The notes under the pieces are model-generated. The model searched no databases. It had not been told where the DNA came from and saw only the letters and a program-made list of their open reading frames with translations. Shown here piece after piece: positions 41,122 to 51,086 of a stretch of 64,000 bases of DNA. Source of the DNA: Daejeonella sp. (GTDB taxonomy: Bacteria > Bacteroidota > Bacteroidia > Sphingobacteriales > Sphingobacteriaceae); the NCBI RefSeq assembly GCF_030695525.1, contig NZ_JAUYSS010000054.1, forward strand, positions 1 through 64,000, given 5' to 3'. How positions within the stretch are numbered: the first letter of the stretch is position 1; the number at the start of each line of letters is the position of its first letter. A program made the position numbers and the translations under genes.

Positions 41122-42441
41122 TTAATGAATATCCACTGCATCCTCACTGTTAATTACTAATTCAAGTTTAACAGATTCAACATTCTGATCGGCCTTCTTT
41201 AAGATAGTAATAACATATCCATGAAATTCACTGGCTTCCCCAACATCCGGTATCTTTCCAAAAATCTCACTAACAAGACCTGCGACAGTATCATAGTCAC
41301 CATCTTCCGGAAGATCATGCGGAAGGTATTCATTTACATCATAAATGGAAGCCGTGGCATCGATTATAAATTCATTTGCAGATACTTTTTCAACAATTGG
41401 CTTTTCCTCATCGTATTCATCCTGAATATCACCAACAAGCTCTTCAACAATATCTTCGGCGGTCACCATACCTGCTGTACCTCCAAATTCATCCAGGACA
41501 ATAGCGATCTGTATACGTTTCAACTGCAGCTCACTTAGAAGATCATTAATTTTTTTAGTTTCAGGAATGAAATAAGGTGTACGTATAATCTCTCTAAGAA
41601 CACACTCTTTATTTTGCGCTAAAAGAGGTAGAATATCCTTAGCGTGAACGATTCCTACAATTTTATCTATTGTTTCATCATAAACAGGTATCCTGGAATA
41701 TCCCTCCCGAATAATTATATCCAGAACTTCTTTGTGGGGCGTATTCAGCTCGATGCCAGAAATCTTGGTTCTTGGTACCATGATATTCTTCACAACACGA
41801 TCATTGAAATCAAATACATTCTTTATCAATTCGTGTTCATTGGTTTCGAGTGCGCCACTCTCTTTCCCCTGATCAAGCAGATACTGCAGTTCTTCAGAAC
41901 TATGGTGAGCATCATGACCTCCTACTGTCGTTATACCAATAAGTTTAAGTATAAAATTTGCAAATCCGTTAAGTAGCCAGATAAAGGGTCTGAACACTAT
42001 ATAAAAGAAATGAAGAGGTAAAGCGATACCCATGGTTGTACCAATCGGCCGCTGAATGGCAAGTGATTTTGGAGCCAGTTCACCAAATACAATATGTAAA
42101 ACTGTAATAATCGCAAAGGCGAGAACATGACCAATATTGGTTGCCACCGAAGAAGACATGTCTATATTTATAAAATTGAAGAACTTACTGACAATATCAG
42201 TCATTACTTCTTCCCCAACCCAACCCAATCCTAATGAAGCAAGTGTAATACCTAACTGTGTTGCGGCAAGATAACCATCCAAATGCTGTGTCATGTGCTT
42301 GGCAATCTTAGCTACACGACTTCCGGTTTTGGCTTTAATTTCAATTTGTGAAGCACGCACCTTAACCAATGCAAATTCAGCAGCAACAAAAAAGCCGTTA
42401 AGAAAAACAAGGAAAAATGTAAAAAACAGCGCGAGGCCCAT
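41122..42441 (-). CDS. CNNM/CorC-type transporter (hemolysin family)
   Basis: 439 residues: DUF21/CNNM membrane domain (1 to about 190, four hydrophobic segments, beginning LALFFTFFLVFLNGFFVAAEFALVK), a CBS pair (about 205-330, VPRTKISGIEL and GIVHAKDILPLL), and a C-terminal CorC/HlyC domain (about 345-425). Such proteins export Mg2+ or regulate its balance. They are named hemolysins only by history. It follows ppa by 5 bp, and a link through Mg2+-pyrophosphate is plausible but unproven. Confidence 0.9.
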   Translation of the reverse strand: MGLALFFTFFLVFLNGFFVAAEFALVKVRASQIEIKAKTGSRVAKIAKHMTQHLDGYLAATQLGITLASLGLGWVGEEVMTDIVSKFFNFINIDMSSSVATNIGHVLAFAIITVLHIVFGELAPKSLAIQRPIGTTMGIALPLHFFYIVFRPFIWLLNGFANFILKLIGITTVGGHDAHHSSEELQYLLDQGKESGALETNEHELIKNVFDFNDRVVKNIMVPRTKISGIELNTPHKEVLDIIIREGYSRIPVYDETIDKIVGIVHAKDILPLLAQNKECVLREIIRTPYFIPETKKINDLLSELQLKRIQIAIVLDEFGGTAGMVTAEDIVEELVGDIQDEYDEEKPIVEKVSANEFIIDATASIYDVNEYLPHDLPEDGDYDTVAGLVSEIFGKIPDVGEASEFHGYVITILKKADQNVESVKLELVINSEDAVDIH

Positions 42442-42446
42442 GATGG

Positions 42447-42989
42447 TTATTTATTTAAGAATGTGCTCTTATATAATTGCAGACTTTCTTTGATGACTTT
42501 ATATGCATAATTTTTTCCAAGTAAATGTTCAATGCTAACATTTTTGCGTTCCAAAGCCTTATAATCCTGAAAAAACCGTACAATTTCTGTCATTGTGTGT
42601 GGAGGTAATTCTTTCAGGTCCTCTATATAATTAACAGACATATCATTCCTTGCAACAGCAATAATTTTATCATCCTGCTCTCCATTATCAACCATGTGCA
42701 TAACACCTACAACTTTTGCTTCCACAATTGACATTGGATAAACATCAACTGAACACAAAACTAATATATCCAAAGGATCTTTATCATCACAATATGTTTG
42801 TGGAATAAAGCCATAATTTGCCGGATACATTACTGATGAAAAAAGCACACGGTCTAATTTAATCAGGCCTGACTCTTTATCAATCTCATATTTTGCTTTG
42901 GACCCTTTTGGAATTTCAATAATTGCATTTACATATGAAGGTATTTCTTCACCAGGAGAAACGTTATGCCAGGGATGGTCTTTGTTCAT
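42447..42989 (-). CDS. ppa: Inorganic pyrophosphatase, family I
   Basis: 180 residues. Hydrolyses PPi to drive biosynthesis. Family I signatures: [40 protein letters not shown] then LDILVLC (active-site aspartates), and [12 protein letters not shown]. It lies 5 bp after the DedA gene and 5 bp before the CNNM-type gene, all on the minus strand. Confidence 0.95.
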   Translation of the reverse strand: MNKDHPWHNVSPGEEIPSYVNAIIEIPKGSKAKYEIDKESGLIKLDRVLFSSVMYPANYGFIPQTYCDDKDPLDILVLCSVDVYPMSIVEAKVVGVMHMVDNGEQDDKIIAVARNDMSVNYIEDLKELPPHTMTEIVRFFQDYKALERKNVSIEHLLGKNYAYKVIKESLQLYKSTFLNK

Positions 42990-42994
42990 TTTGC

Positions 42995-43651
42995 TTAAGT
43001 ATTTTGCTCTTCTTCGCTCCTGTCTCCTTCAATTCTCCTTTTTAAATAGGTTACAATTAAAGGTATAGTTGTTATCAGTATGAAACCGATAATAATGTAT
43101 AACAGGTAGTCATTTATCTCTTGCTCAAAACTTCGGCCAAGATAATATCCGAGCAAAGTTAAGGATGAAATCCATAGAATCGCACCAGATATATTATAAA
43201 ATGCAAATTTATTAAAATCAAGTTTTACTATCCCTGCAATTATTGGCGCAAAAGTCCGGACAATTGGGATGAACCTACCCATGATAAGAGCAAAAGCTCC
43301 CTGCTTTCTGTAATAAACTTCAGCAGCTTTGAGATATTTCTTCTTAAAAAAAAAAGAATCTTCTCTCTGATATAAAACCGGTCCGGTGCGCTTTCCAAAC
43401 CAATACCCTACAAAATTACCACCAACTGCAGCTGCAATTAGGCCAACTATCAGGATATAAATTGATACATCAAGTTTATTAGTAGCAACAAACATACCGG
43501 CGAGGAACAGGAGGTAGTCCCCCGGAAGGAAAAATCCGAAAAATAAACCTGTCTCTGCAAATACCACAAAAAGGAGTAAGTAAAACCCTCCTTCCCGAAG
43601 CAATTTTACCGGATCAATAAGATGTTGAAAATAATCCCAGAATTCGTGCAT
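42995..43651 (-). CDS. DedA-family membrane protein
   Basis: 218 residues, about five hydrophobic segments. DedA signatures are [16 protein letters not shown] (near 35-50), [15 protein letters not shown] and [16 protein letters not shown], the last with the re-entrant-loop arginines and prolines. Relatives recycle undecaprenyl phosphate or flip phospholipids using the proton gradient. It stands 45 bp after nuoN and may read through from the nuo operon. Confidence 0.9.
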   Translation of the reverse strand: MHEFWDYFQHLIDPVKLLREGGFYLLLFVVFAETGLFFGFFLPGDYLLFLAGMFVATNKLDVSIYILIVGLIAAAVGGNFVGYWFGKRTGPVLYQREDSFFFKKKYLKAAEVYYRKQGAFALIMGRFIPIVRTFAPIIAGIVKLDFNKFAFYNISGAILWISSLTLLGYYLGRSFEQEINDYLLYIIIGFILITTIPLIVTYLKRRIEGDRSEEEQNT

Positions 43652-43696
43652 AATATCAATAAGCGTAAAGCTACAATATTTATGGAAGAATTTGAC

Positions 43697-45076
43697 TTAG
43701 AAAAGGTTGGATATAAAGCCTGGATACACCCCAACTATAATTGTTAGCAGGGCTGAAAAGCCGAGAACAAAATTAAAGTATGGAGATGATTGAATCTCTG
43801 AACGCTCTGCCGATTTAAAATACATTGCAACAACCACTCTCAAATAGTAATAGATCCCAATTACAGCATTTACAACCGCAAGGATTACCAGCCAGATATG
43901 ATATTCTGACATAACCGTTGAGAACATCATAAACTTTCCAATGAAGCCGGCAGTCAGGGGTATTCCTGCCAAAGAAAGCATTGCCACTGTCAGCGTAAAT
44001 GCGATGAAAGGATTTCGTTTAGCAAGGCCGGTAAAACTATCAAAATTGTCAGATCCGGTTTGACGTTTAACTAGAATAAGCACGGCAAAGGCAATGATTG
44101 AAGCTACAGAATAGGCACTGGCATAAAGAAACACCGCATTACCAGAACCGGGTCCTAAAGCAATAATTGCAAATAACATATAGCCTGCATGTGAGATGCT
44201 CGAAAATGCAAGCATTCTTTTAAAGCTATGCTGATATAAAGCGGTGACATTCCCAATAAACAAGGTTAAAAGGGCGATTACCAGCAGAACAGGCATCCAG
44301 AATTCCTGAAGCGGCGCAAAACAGATCATGAATAAACGCAAGAAGGCAGCAAATCCAGCGGTTTTAACTACCGTACTCATGAAAGCAGTAATTATAGTAG
44401 GGGAACCTTCATAAACATCAGGGGTCCAGAAATGGAATGGAGCGGCGCCTACCTTAAAACTAAGTCCGATAATCATTAAAATCAGGCCAGTATAAAAAAG
44501 TGGTGAAATGTGAGCAGGGTTGGAAATTACATAATCCTTAATCATACCCAGATCAAAACTTGCGGTAGCTCCATACAGCAATGCAATACCCATCAATAAA
44601 AATCCAGTCGAAAAAGCACCTGTCAGAAAATACTTAAGAGCAGCCTCATTTGACTTAAAATCATTTTTACGGATACCCGCAAGAATATAAAGACTCACTG
44701 ACATAATTTCTATGCCGATAAACAGCATAGAGAGGTTATTGAATGACACCATAACCAGAATACCAATCAGAGCGAAAAGCATGATTGCATAATACTCTGC
44801 GACATTATCGCTGATATGTTCAAAATAATCTTTGGATATCAGCAAGATCAGCATTGTTGAAACAATTCCTATCGATGTAAATGCCACTGCAAAATTATCA
44901 AACTGCATCATTCCACTGTAAATCGGTCCTGCACCCGAGTTCCACTCAAGTAAAGCGAAAACAAGTCCGGCCGCTAAGCCTAGCAAAGTAACAGGCAGTA
45001 AAGCATTTTTTGCCTTATACAAGCCTAAGTAAAGAACCAGAATGGCTAAAACAGATAGGGTTATTAATGCGTTCAT
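43697..45076 (-). CDS. nuoN: NADH-quinone oxidoreductase subunit N
   Basis: 459-residue antiporter-like membrane subunit of complex I that helps pump protons. About 14 helices; the signature VGAAPFHFWTPDVYEGSP (near 205-225) and the lysine/glutamate-bearing helices are present (MLFIGIEIMSVSLYILAG; RMLAFSSISHAGYMLFA). Last gene of the operon, 4 bp after nuoM. Confidence 0.95.
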   Translation of the reverse strand: MNALITLSVLAILVLYLGLYKAKNALLPVTLLGLAAGLVFALLEWNSGAGPIYSGMMQFDNFAVAFTSIGIVSTMLILLISKDYFEHISDNVAEYYAIMLFALIGILVMVSFNNLSMLFIGIEIMSVSLYILAGIRKNDFKSNEAALKYFLTGAFSTGFLLMGIALLYGATASFDLGMIKDYVISNPAHISPLFYTGLILMIIGLSFKVGAAPFHFWTPDVYEGSPTIITAFMSTVVKTAGFAAFLRLFMICFAPLQEFWMPVLLVIALLTLFIGNVTALYQHSFKRMLAFSSISHAGYMLFAIIALGPGSGNAVFLYASAYSVASIIAFAVLILVKRQTGSDNFDSFTGLAKRNPFIAFTLTVAMLSLAGIPLTAGFIGKFMMFSTVMSEYHIWLVILAVVNAVIGIYYYLRVVVAMYFKSAERSEIQSSPYFNFVLGFSALLTIIVGVYPGFISNLF

Positions 45077-45080
45077 GCTT

Positions 45081-46544
45081 TTATTTAACTAATATTTTTT
45101 GATTGACCTGATCTAACAGGTTAATTACTGCTGCTTCTGAAATATGCAGGATTGGTTGAGGGTAAACCCCAATTAAAATCACCAGTGCTGAAATAATCAG
45201 TAAAACTGATTTTTCTGTTCCATCCAGATCTTTAAAAATCGTAGTACTCGAATTTACAGGCCCCAGCATCACCTTTTGGTACATTCGGAGCATATAAACT
45301 GCGCCGAAAATGATGGTTAAACCTGAAATAGCAGCCATCCAGAGATTGTGATTATAAACGCCCATTAATAACAGAAATTCTCCAACAAAGCCATTCGTAA
45401 GTGGTAAGGCTACAGTTCCCAATAATACAATAAGGAAAGTAATAGCCAGAACCGGTGCAGGTTTTGCTATTCCGCCCATCTGAGCCATATCGCGTGTATT
45501 CATCCTGCGGATGATAATATCTGCAATGAAGAACATCCCCACCACATTTATTCCATGATTAAGCATTTGTATCATTGCTCCCTGCAGACCCTGAAGATTC
45601 CAGGCAAAAATACCAGCTGAGATTAGTCCGACGTGTGCGATTGATGAATAGGCAATCAGGCGTTTAATATCGTTCTGAGTAAATGCAATTATTGATGCAT
45701 AAACCACCCCTATTACCGACAAGATTAATGCCGTTTCTCCCCATGCATCAAAACCGAGAGGCGCAACAGGAATTAACCAGCGTAAAACTCCATAAATTCC
45801 CATCTTCAGCATGATACCTGAAAGTAACATAGTTCCGGCAGTTGGAGCTTCAGTATACGTATCAGGTTGCCAGGTATGGAATGGAAATACCGGCATTTTA
45901 ATAGCAAAGGCAATAAAGAATGCCCAGAATATCCATGCCTGAGTTACCGAATCAAGTTCAAGCTTGTAAAACTCTGCTATATCATAGCTATTGCCAGGAG
46001 TTTGTAAATGCAGGTAGATAATTGCCAGTAACATCAATAAACTTCCTGCAATTGTGTAAATGAAGAATTTTAAATTAACTTTTATACGGTTCTCTCCACC
46101 CCATAGTGCACAAATGAAATAAACTGGTATTAAGGCTGTTTCCCATCCGATATAAAACAAAAACCCATCTAAAGCTGTAAAAACAAGCAATAATCCAGTC
46201 TGCATGAAGAATATCAGTGCATAAAATGCATTGGGATTCTTCATATCATGTTTAAAACTTGATAATATAATTATCGGAATAAGGAGATTGGTTAAAATTA
46301 ATAGTAACATACTTATCCCATCCACCCCTGCCTTAAAATGTATCCCGAACTGAGGAATCCAGGCCAGGTCAACCAGAAACTGGGTGCTGGCATCCGGAAC
46401 AAAATTCAGATACAAATAAAAAGTAATTGCCAGTGATAATAAAGACAATACACCTGCAAGCCCTTTCACAATTGTTCTGCTTGAAAGGAGGATGACCAGT
46501 GCAGCTATAAGCGGAATAAAAATTTGTAACAGTAAGATTTCCAT
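45081..46544 (-). CDS. nuoM: NADH-quinone oxidoreductase subunit M
   Basis: 487-residue antiporter-like subunit. Key features: FYIGWETALIPVYFICALWG with the essential Glu, PVFPFHTWQPDTYTEAPT and DIKRLIAYSSIAHVGLI. About 14 membrane helices, beginning with an N-terminal helix that is not cleaved. It precedes nuoN by 4 bp and follows nuoL by 23 bp. Confidence 0.96.
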   Translation of the reverse strand: MEILLLQIFIPLIAALVILLSSRTIVKGLAGVLSLLSLAITFYLYLNFVPDASTQFLVDLAWIPQFGIHFKAGVDGISMLLLILTNLLIPIIILSSFKHDMKNPNAFYALIFFMQTGLLLVFTALDGFLFYIGWETALIPVYFICALWGGENRIKVNLKFFIYTIAGSLLMLLAIIYLHLQTPGNSYDIAEFYKLELDSVTQAWIFWAFFIAFAIKMPVFPFHTWQPDTYTEAPTAGTMLLSGIMLKMGIYGVLRWLIPVAPLGFDAWGETALILSVIGVVYASIIAFTQNDIKRLIAYSSIAHVGLISAGIFAWNLQGLQGAMIQMLNHGINVVGMFFIADIIIRRMNTRDMAQMGGIAKPAPVLAITFLIVLLGTVALPLTNGFVGEFLLLMGVYNHNLWMAAISGLTIIFGAVYMLRMYQKVMLGPVNSSTTIFKDLDGTEKSVLLIISALVILIGVYPQPILHISEAAVINLLDQVNQKILVK

Positions 46545-46567
46545 TTAAATTGTTCTACTCCTTAATA

Positions 46568-48475
46568 TTAAATTTTATACATACTATAGGCCAGTAAGGC
46601 TATAATTCCTGCCACCATCATGAAAATGTAAAAGCCAACCATACCAGATTGAAGTAATCTGAAAGTTTTACTTGCTTCGACAGCTCCCTTACCAAAACCA
46701 TTCACCAGGCCGTCAATACCTGCTTTATCAATAGTTCTGAAGAAGAAAACGGACAATGTATTTAATGGACGTGAAATCAGCGTATCATAGATCTCATCTA
46801 TAAAAAACTTGTTATATGACAGGCGCGCAAGTCCCTTGCGTCCTGTAATTTCATCAGCTGGAATATGCGCTTGTTTTACGTAACGGCTATAGGCATAAAG
46901 CATCGCAATAATTGCAGCTCCAACAGAAACAGCCATAAGAATGTATTCTGTGGTATGATCTAAGCTGAGTTGAGCTGATTTAGAAGCTGATGTTTCAAAA
47001 ACCGGGGCAAGGAAACCCGCCAGCCAGTGCCCACCGCCAAATACTGCTGGAATTCCAATTAATCCGCCCAAAGCTGATAGGATTGCCAGAATTATTAAAG
47101 GAACCGTCATTGATGTCGGTGATTCATGTAAATGGTTTTCCTGATCGCTTGTACCCCTGAACATCCCGTTAAATGTCAAATACATCATCCTGAACATATA
47201 AAATGCTGTAAACATCGCACCAATAACAGCAATCAGCCAGAAGAGTTTGTTGTTTTCATAAACGTGCGCTAGTATCTCATCCTTTGAAAAGAATCCTGAA
47301 AAAGGAGGAAGTCCGGCGATCGCAATTGTTCCGATCATCATTGTCAGGTAAGTAACAGGTAATTTCTTTTTAAGTCCACCCATGTTTCGCATATCCTGTT
47401 CATTGCTCATCGCATGAATAACAGATCCTGCACCAAGGAAGAGTAATGCCTTAAAGAATGCATGAGTGATTACATGAAAGAATGCACCAGTATATGCTCC
47501 AACTCCTAATCCGAGGAACATATATCCCAACTGAGATACAGTTGAATAAGCCAAAACTTTTTTAATATCTGTCTGAGTTACAGCAATAGCGGCTGCAAGG
47601 AAGAGCGTTGCAAGACCGATAATGGCTACCACTCCCAAAGTTTCAGGAGCCAGTGTAAATAATATATTAGAACGTGCAATCATGTAGATACCCGCAGTAA
47701 CCATTGTCGCAGCATGAATCAGGGCTGATACTGGAGTTGGCCCGGCCATCGCATCAGGCAACCAGGTAAACAATGGAATTTGAGCCGACTTTCCGATTGC
47801 ACCGACAAATAATAAAGCCGTAATCAGAATCAGAACTGAATCTCCTGAAGCCATATCTGCAGCCTGAGGAAAAACACTGGAGAATTCGACACTATTGAAA
47901 GTGGTGAAGATCAGGAAGACAGCAATCAAAAAGCCTAAATCACCGATACGGTTCATCACAAAAGCCTTTTTTGCAGCACTTGCATACGATGAATTGGTGA
48001 ACCAGAATCCAATAAGCAGATAAGAGCATAAACCCACGCCTTCCCATCCAATAAACATGACGACATAATTGGAACCAAGCACCAATAGGAGCATGAAAAA
48101 TATGAACAGATTCAGGTAGGAAAAGAATTTGGCAAAGCCTGCATCATGGTGCATGTATCCGGTTGAATATACATGGATAAGAAATCCAATTCCTGTTACA
48201 ATCAGCAGCATTAATGCACTGAGGGGATCAACCAGAAAAGAAAAAGGAATCTTCACATTTCCTGCACTTATCCAATCGAAAATTGGAATTATGAAAGATT
48301 TTGTTTCTGCTGAATTCAGTTCAAAGAATATTCCCAAACTAACCGCAAAAGAAGCAAGTACTGTAAGGCAACCTACAAATCCAACAATAGCTTTAGGCAG
48401 GGTATTGCGGCCTAATCCATTGATGAGGAAACCCAAAAGAGGGAATAAAGGAACTAACCAGACTAAATTTATCAT
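46568..48475 (-). CDS. nuoL: NADH-quinone oxidoreductase subunit L
   Basis: 635-residue distal proton-pumping subunit. Signatures: VMFIGWEGVGLCSYLLIGFW, PLFTWLPDAMAGPTPVSALI and DIKKVLAYSTVSQLGYM. The C-terminal extension (after about 490) gives the lateral helix and last anchor (MVGFYIFMMVAGIIALLAYS). The nuoK-nuoL gap of 75 bp holds a small hairpin (48535-48553). Confidence 0.96.
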   Translation of the reverse strand: MINLVWLVPLFPLLGFLINGLGRNTLPKAIVGFVGCLTVLASFAVSLGIFFELNSAETKSFIIPIFDWISAGNVKIPFSFLVDPLSALMLLIVTGIGFLIHVYSTGYMHHDAGFAKFFSYLNLFIFFMLLLVLGSNYVVMFIGWEGVGLCSYLLIGFWFTNSSYASAAKKAFVMNRIGDLGFLIAVFLIFTTFNSVEFSSVFPQAADMASGDSVLILITALLFVGAIGKSAQIPLFTWLPDAMAGPTPVSALIHAATMVTAGIYMIARSNILFTLAPETLGVVAIIGLATLFLAAAIAVTQTDIKKVLAYSTVSQLGYMFLGLGVGAYTGAFFHVITHAFFKALLFLGAGSVIHAMSNEQDMRNMGGLKKKLPVTYLTMMIGTIAIAGLPPFSGFFSKDEILAHVYENNKLFWLIAVIGAMFTAFYMFRMMYLTFNGMFRGTSDQENHLHESPTSMTVPLIILAILSALGGLIGIPAVFGGGHWLAGFLAPVFETSASKSAQLSLDHTTEYILMAVSVGAAIIAMLYAYSRYVKQAHIPADEITGRKGLARLSYNKFFIDEIYDTLISRPLNTLSVFFFRTIDKAGIDGLVNGFGKGAVEASKTFRLLQSGMVGFYIFMMVAGIIALLAYSMYKI

Positions 48476-48534
48476 TATTATATTCTAATTATCATTTTGT
48501 TTAAGCGATCATCCCCGGCCGCCCAAAGGCAGGC

Positions 48535-48553
48535 TGATCCTCAGCGAGGATCA
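48535..48553 (-). other. Hairpin at the nuoK stop codon
   Basis: Perfect 8-bp stem TGATCCTC/GAGGATCA with a 3-nt loop; one arm contains the nuoK stop codon. No T run follows, so it is more likely to affect mRNA stability or nuoL translation than to terminate. Confidence 0.45.
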
Positions 48554-48880
48554 CCACTTAAGCTTATTCAAAATATTTACATCCGTGGAGTTCGTGTTCC
48601 GGTAAATCATTACAATGATGGCCAGACCAATTGCCACTTCAGCAGCTGCCAATGCCATTATAAAAAATACAAATACCTGCCCCGCAGGATCATTATGATG
48701 AACTGAGAAGGCAGTAAGCAACAGATTCACAGCATTGAGCATCAATTCGATTGACATGAAAATTACGATTGCATTTCTACGGATCAAGACCCCTATTACA
48801 CCTATTGCAAAAATAATCGTGCTTAGAAGGATATAGTGATTTAAAGGAACGCCTTGAATTGACTGAGTTAAATTTTCCAT
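48551..48880 (-). CDS. nuoK: NADH-quinone oxidoreductase subunit K
   Basis: 109-residue membrane subunit with three helices. Typical is GVLIRRNAIVIFMSIELMLN with the conserved Glu in the second helix, and AVNLLLTAFS after it. A second glutamate in helix 3 (MALAAAEVAIGLAI) is also conserved. Overall length matches the family (about 100). It starts 3 bp after nuoJ. Confidence 0.95.
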   Translation of the reverse strand: MENLTQSIQGVPLNHYILLSTIIFAIGVIGVLIRRNAIVIFMSIELMLNAVNLLLTAFSVHHNDPAGQVFVFFIMALAAAEVAIGLAIIVMIYRNTNSTDVNILNKLKW

Positions 48881-48883
48881 GAC

Positions 48884-49387
48884 CTATCCCTGTTTAATAT
48901 CTTTTTTAGCTAATAGAACCGCCCCGACCATCGCAGAAAGTAAGAGTATTGACGATAACTCAAATGGCAAAAGGAATTTGCTGAACAAAACCTTACCCAG
49001 GTTTTTTACAAGACCCAGATCCTGGGTTTGCAGAATTAATGGATCAGAATCATTTAATGCTTTTACAGAACCAACCAATGTTATGATCAGGCACATACCT
49101 GCAATTACACCAACCATTTTAAGAAGATTGGATTTAGAACCGATTGAACCCTCATTAAGATTAAGCAGCATGAGGACAAACAGGAACAGAACCATAATTG
49201 CACCCATGTAAACTATAAAGTTCACAATAGCAAGGAACTGTGCATTCAACATGATATAGTGCAGCGTAAACGTAAAAAATGTGACGATGAGATAAAGCAC
49301 GCTATGCACCGGATTCTTCGAAAATATCACCAGAAGTGAGAAGAATATGGTTAAGAAAGCAACAAAATAAAAAAGAGATATACTCAT
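48884..49387 (-). CDS. nuoJ: NADH-quinone oxidoreductase subunit J
   Basis: 167-residue membrane subunit with five helices. PVHSVLYLIVTFFTFTLHYI and AIVNFIVYMGAIMVLFLFVL are the family core (helix 3 with its pi-bulge region). A 93-bp gap separates it from nuoI, the largest gap in nuoB-N together with that between nuoE and nuoF, and it holds a -7 box. Confidence 0.94.
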   Translation of the reverse strand: MSISLFYFVAFLTIFFSLLVIFSKNPVHSVLYLIVTFFTFTLHYIMLNAQFLAIVNFIVYMGAIMVLFLFVLMLLNLNEGSIGSKSNLLKMVGVIAGMCLIITLVGSVKALNDSDPLILQTQDLGLVKNLGKVLFSKFLLPFELSSILLLSAMVGAVLLAKKDIKQG

Positions 49388-49422
49388 TAATAAGATAATT
49401 TAATCTTTGCTCCTATTTTGGG

Positions 49423-49430
49423 CAAAGGTA
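49423..49430 (-). promoter_or_regulatory. Possible internal promoter before nuoJ (-7 box TACCTTTG)
   Basis: Perfect TAnnTTTG on the minus strand, 35 bp before the nuoJ ATG and within the nuoI-nuoJ gap. The same octamer is the typA box. It would give nuoJKLMN an extra start site. Confidence 0.5.
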
Positions 49431-49480
49431 TAATTTCTACCGAAATATTTACAGATCCCGGCTGCCTCAATTACAAAAAC

Positions 49481-49987
49481 TTAGTCTTGCTGAACCTTCA
49501 TGGGCTCTTCAACCAATTTGTCTTTACCATAGATGAAATCCTTCCTCAGATAATCAGCAGGGACAATAGGACCATCCAGATAGATTGCCTCTTTCGGACA
49601 AGCTTCTTCACATAATCCGCAGAAAATACAGCGCAGCATATTAATCTCGTAAACAGCTGCATACTTCTCTTCCCGATATAAAGCTTCTTCACCTTTCTGA
49701 CGTTCTGCAGCAATCATTGTAATTGCTTCTGCAGGACAGGAAAGCGCACAAAGTCCGCATGCAGTACAACGCTCACGGCCTTGTTCATCCCTCTTCAATG
49801 AATGCATCCCTCTCCAGTTCTCCGAAAACTCGCGTTCTACCTCAGGATAAAAAATAGTTTCCTTCTTTTTGAACATGTGCCTGAAAGTTATTCCCATACC
49901 CTGAAAAATTGCAGGAAGGTATAATCGCTCCCAGAAATTCATTGGTTTCTGTTCTAAAACTTTTTTCCTGTTACTTAATGGTTCCAT
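49481..49987 (-). CDS. nuoI: NADH-quinone oxidoreductase subunit I
   Basis: 168-residue iron-sulfur subunit with two 4Fe-4S sites (N6a and N6b): CTACGLCALSCPAEAI and CIFCGLCEEACPKEAI. It carries electrons through the peripheral arm to NuoB. The N-terminal part contacts the membrane and NuoH. It lies 61 bp after nuoH. Confidence 0.96.
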   Translation of the reverse strand: MEPLSNRKKVLEQKPMNFWERLYLPAIFQGMGITFRHMFKKKETIFYPEVEREFSENWRGMHSLKRDEQGRERCTACGLCALSCPAEAITMIAAERQKGEEALYREEKYAAVYEINMLRCIFCGLCEEACPKEAIYLDGPIVPADYLRKDFIYGKDKLVEEPMKVQQD

Positions 49988-50048
49988 AGACCCTAAATCC
50001 TCCTAAAAGGGTATTTTATTTTAAATAAACCAATCGATTTCAGACTGG

Positions 50049-51086
50049 TTAAAGTTTGTCAATAATAGTAATTACAATACCTGTAATTACTATGTTGGCT
50101 ATTGCCAATGGAATTAAAATTTTCCAGCCAAGATTCATTAACTGATCATATCTGAAACGCGGGATAGTCCACCTCACCCACATAAACAGGAAGATAAATG
50201 CAAATATCTTCAGCATAAGGACAGCCATTCCGATCAGTGGTCCAATCACAGCTCCGGTCATTTCATTTACCCAATCCATTCCGGGATAATTGTATGCTCC
50301 AAAATATAGTGTGGACATTACCGCCGAAGCCAAAAACATATTCAAATATTCAGCGAACATGTAAGCTCCCATTTTAAAACCGGAATATTCGGTATGGTAA
50401 CCTCCTACAAGTTCAGTCTCACATTCAGGTAAATCGAAAGGGGTGCGATTAGTCTCTGCAAAAGAACAAATAAGGAAAATAAGAAATCCAAGAGGCTGGT
50501 AAAAAATATTCCAGTTTATGCCATGTTGCTGCTCAGCTATTTCCTTCATACTCAAGGTATTGGTAAGCATAAGCAAAGCAATGATGGATAAGCCCAATGG
50601 GATCTCGTAGCTGATACTTTGGGAAGCTGCTCTTACGGCCCCCATGAGCGAGAACTTATTATTCGAAGCCCAACCACCAATCATAATTCCATACACACCC
50701 AGTGAAACCACCCCAAAAATATAGAGGACTCCTACATTGATATCAGTGATCTGCAAACTGACCTGTCGTCCGGCTATTTCGATATCCTGACCCCAGGGAA
50801 TGACCGCACTACCTAAAAACGATGTAAATAATGCAAGGGATGGCCCAAGAATAAAAAGCGCTTTACTTGATTCCGTTGGAATAATTTCTTCCTTAAAAAA
50901 CATCTTCAGTCCATCAGCAAGCGGCTGGAACATTCCTCCGGGTCCGGCTCTGTTCGGTCCGACCCTGTCCTGAAGAAAGCCTGCGATTTTTCTTTCTGCC
51001 AGTGTTGAATAAGCTGCAACAGTAAGACTGATCACAAATATTACGAGAATTAAAGCGAATTTTTCAATTATAAATGCTAGTTCCAT
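50049..51086 (-). CDS. nuoH: NADH-quinone oxidoreductase subunit H
   Basis: 345-residue membrane subunit forming part of the quinone tunnel. Eight helices; signatures are AERKIAGFLQDRVGPNRAGP and FAETNRTPFDLPECETELVG, with the acidic quinone-linked loop. It shares one base with the nuoG stop (coordinate 51086), so the two are tightly coupled. Confidence 0.97.
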   Translation of the reverse strand: MELAFIIEKFALILVIFVISLTVAAYSTLAERKIAGFLQDRVGPNRAGPGGMFQPLADGLKMFFKEEIIPTESSKALFILGPSLALFTSFLGSAVIPWGQDIEIAGRQVSLQITDINVGVLYIFGVVSLGVYGIMIGGWASNNKFSLMGAVRAASQSISYEIPLGLSIIALLMLTNTLSMKEIAEQQHGINWNIFYQPLGFLIFLICSFAETNRTPFDLPECETELVGGYHTEYSGFKMGAYMFAEYLNMFLASAVMSTLYFGAYNYPGMDWVNEMTGAVIGPLIGMAVLMLKIFAFIFLFMWVRWTIPRFRYDQLMNLGWKILIPLAIANIVITGIVITIIDKL

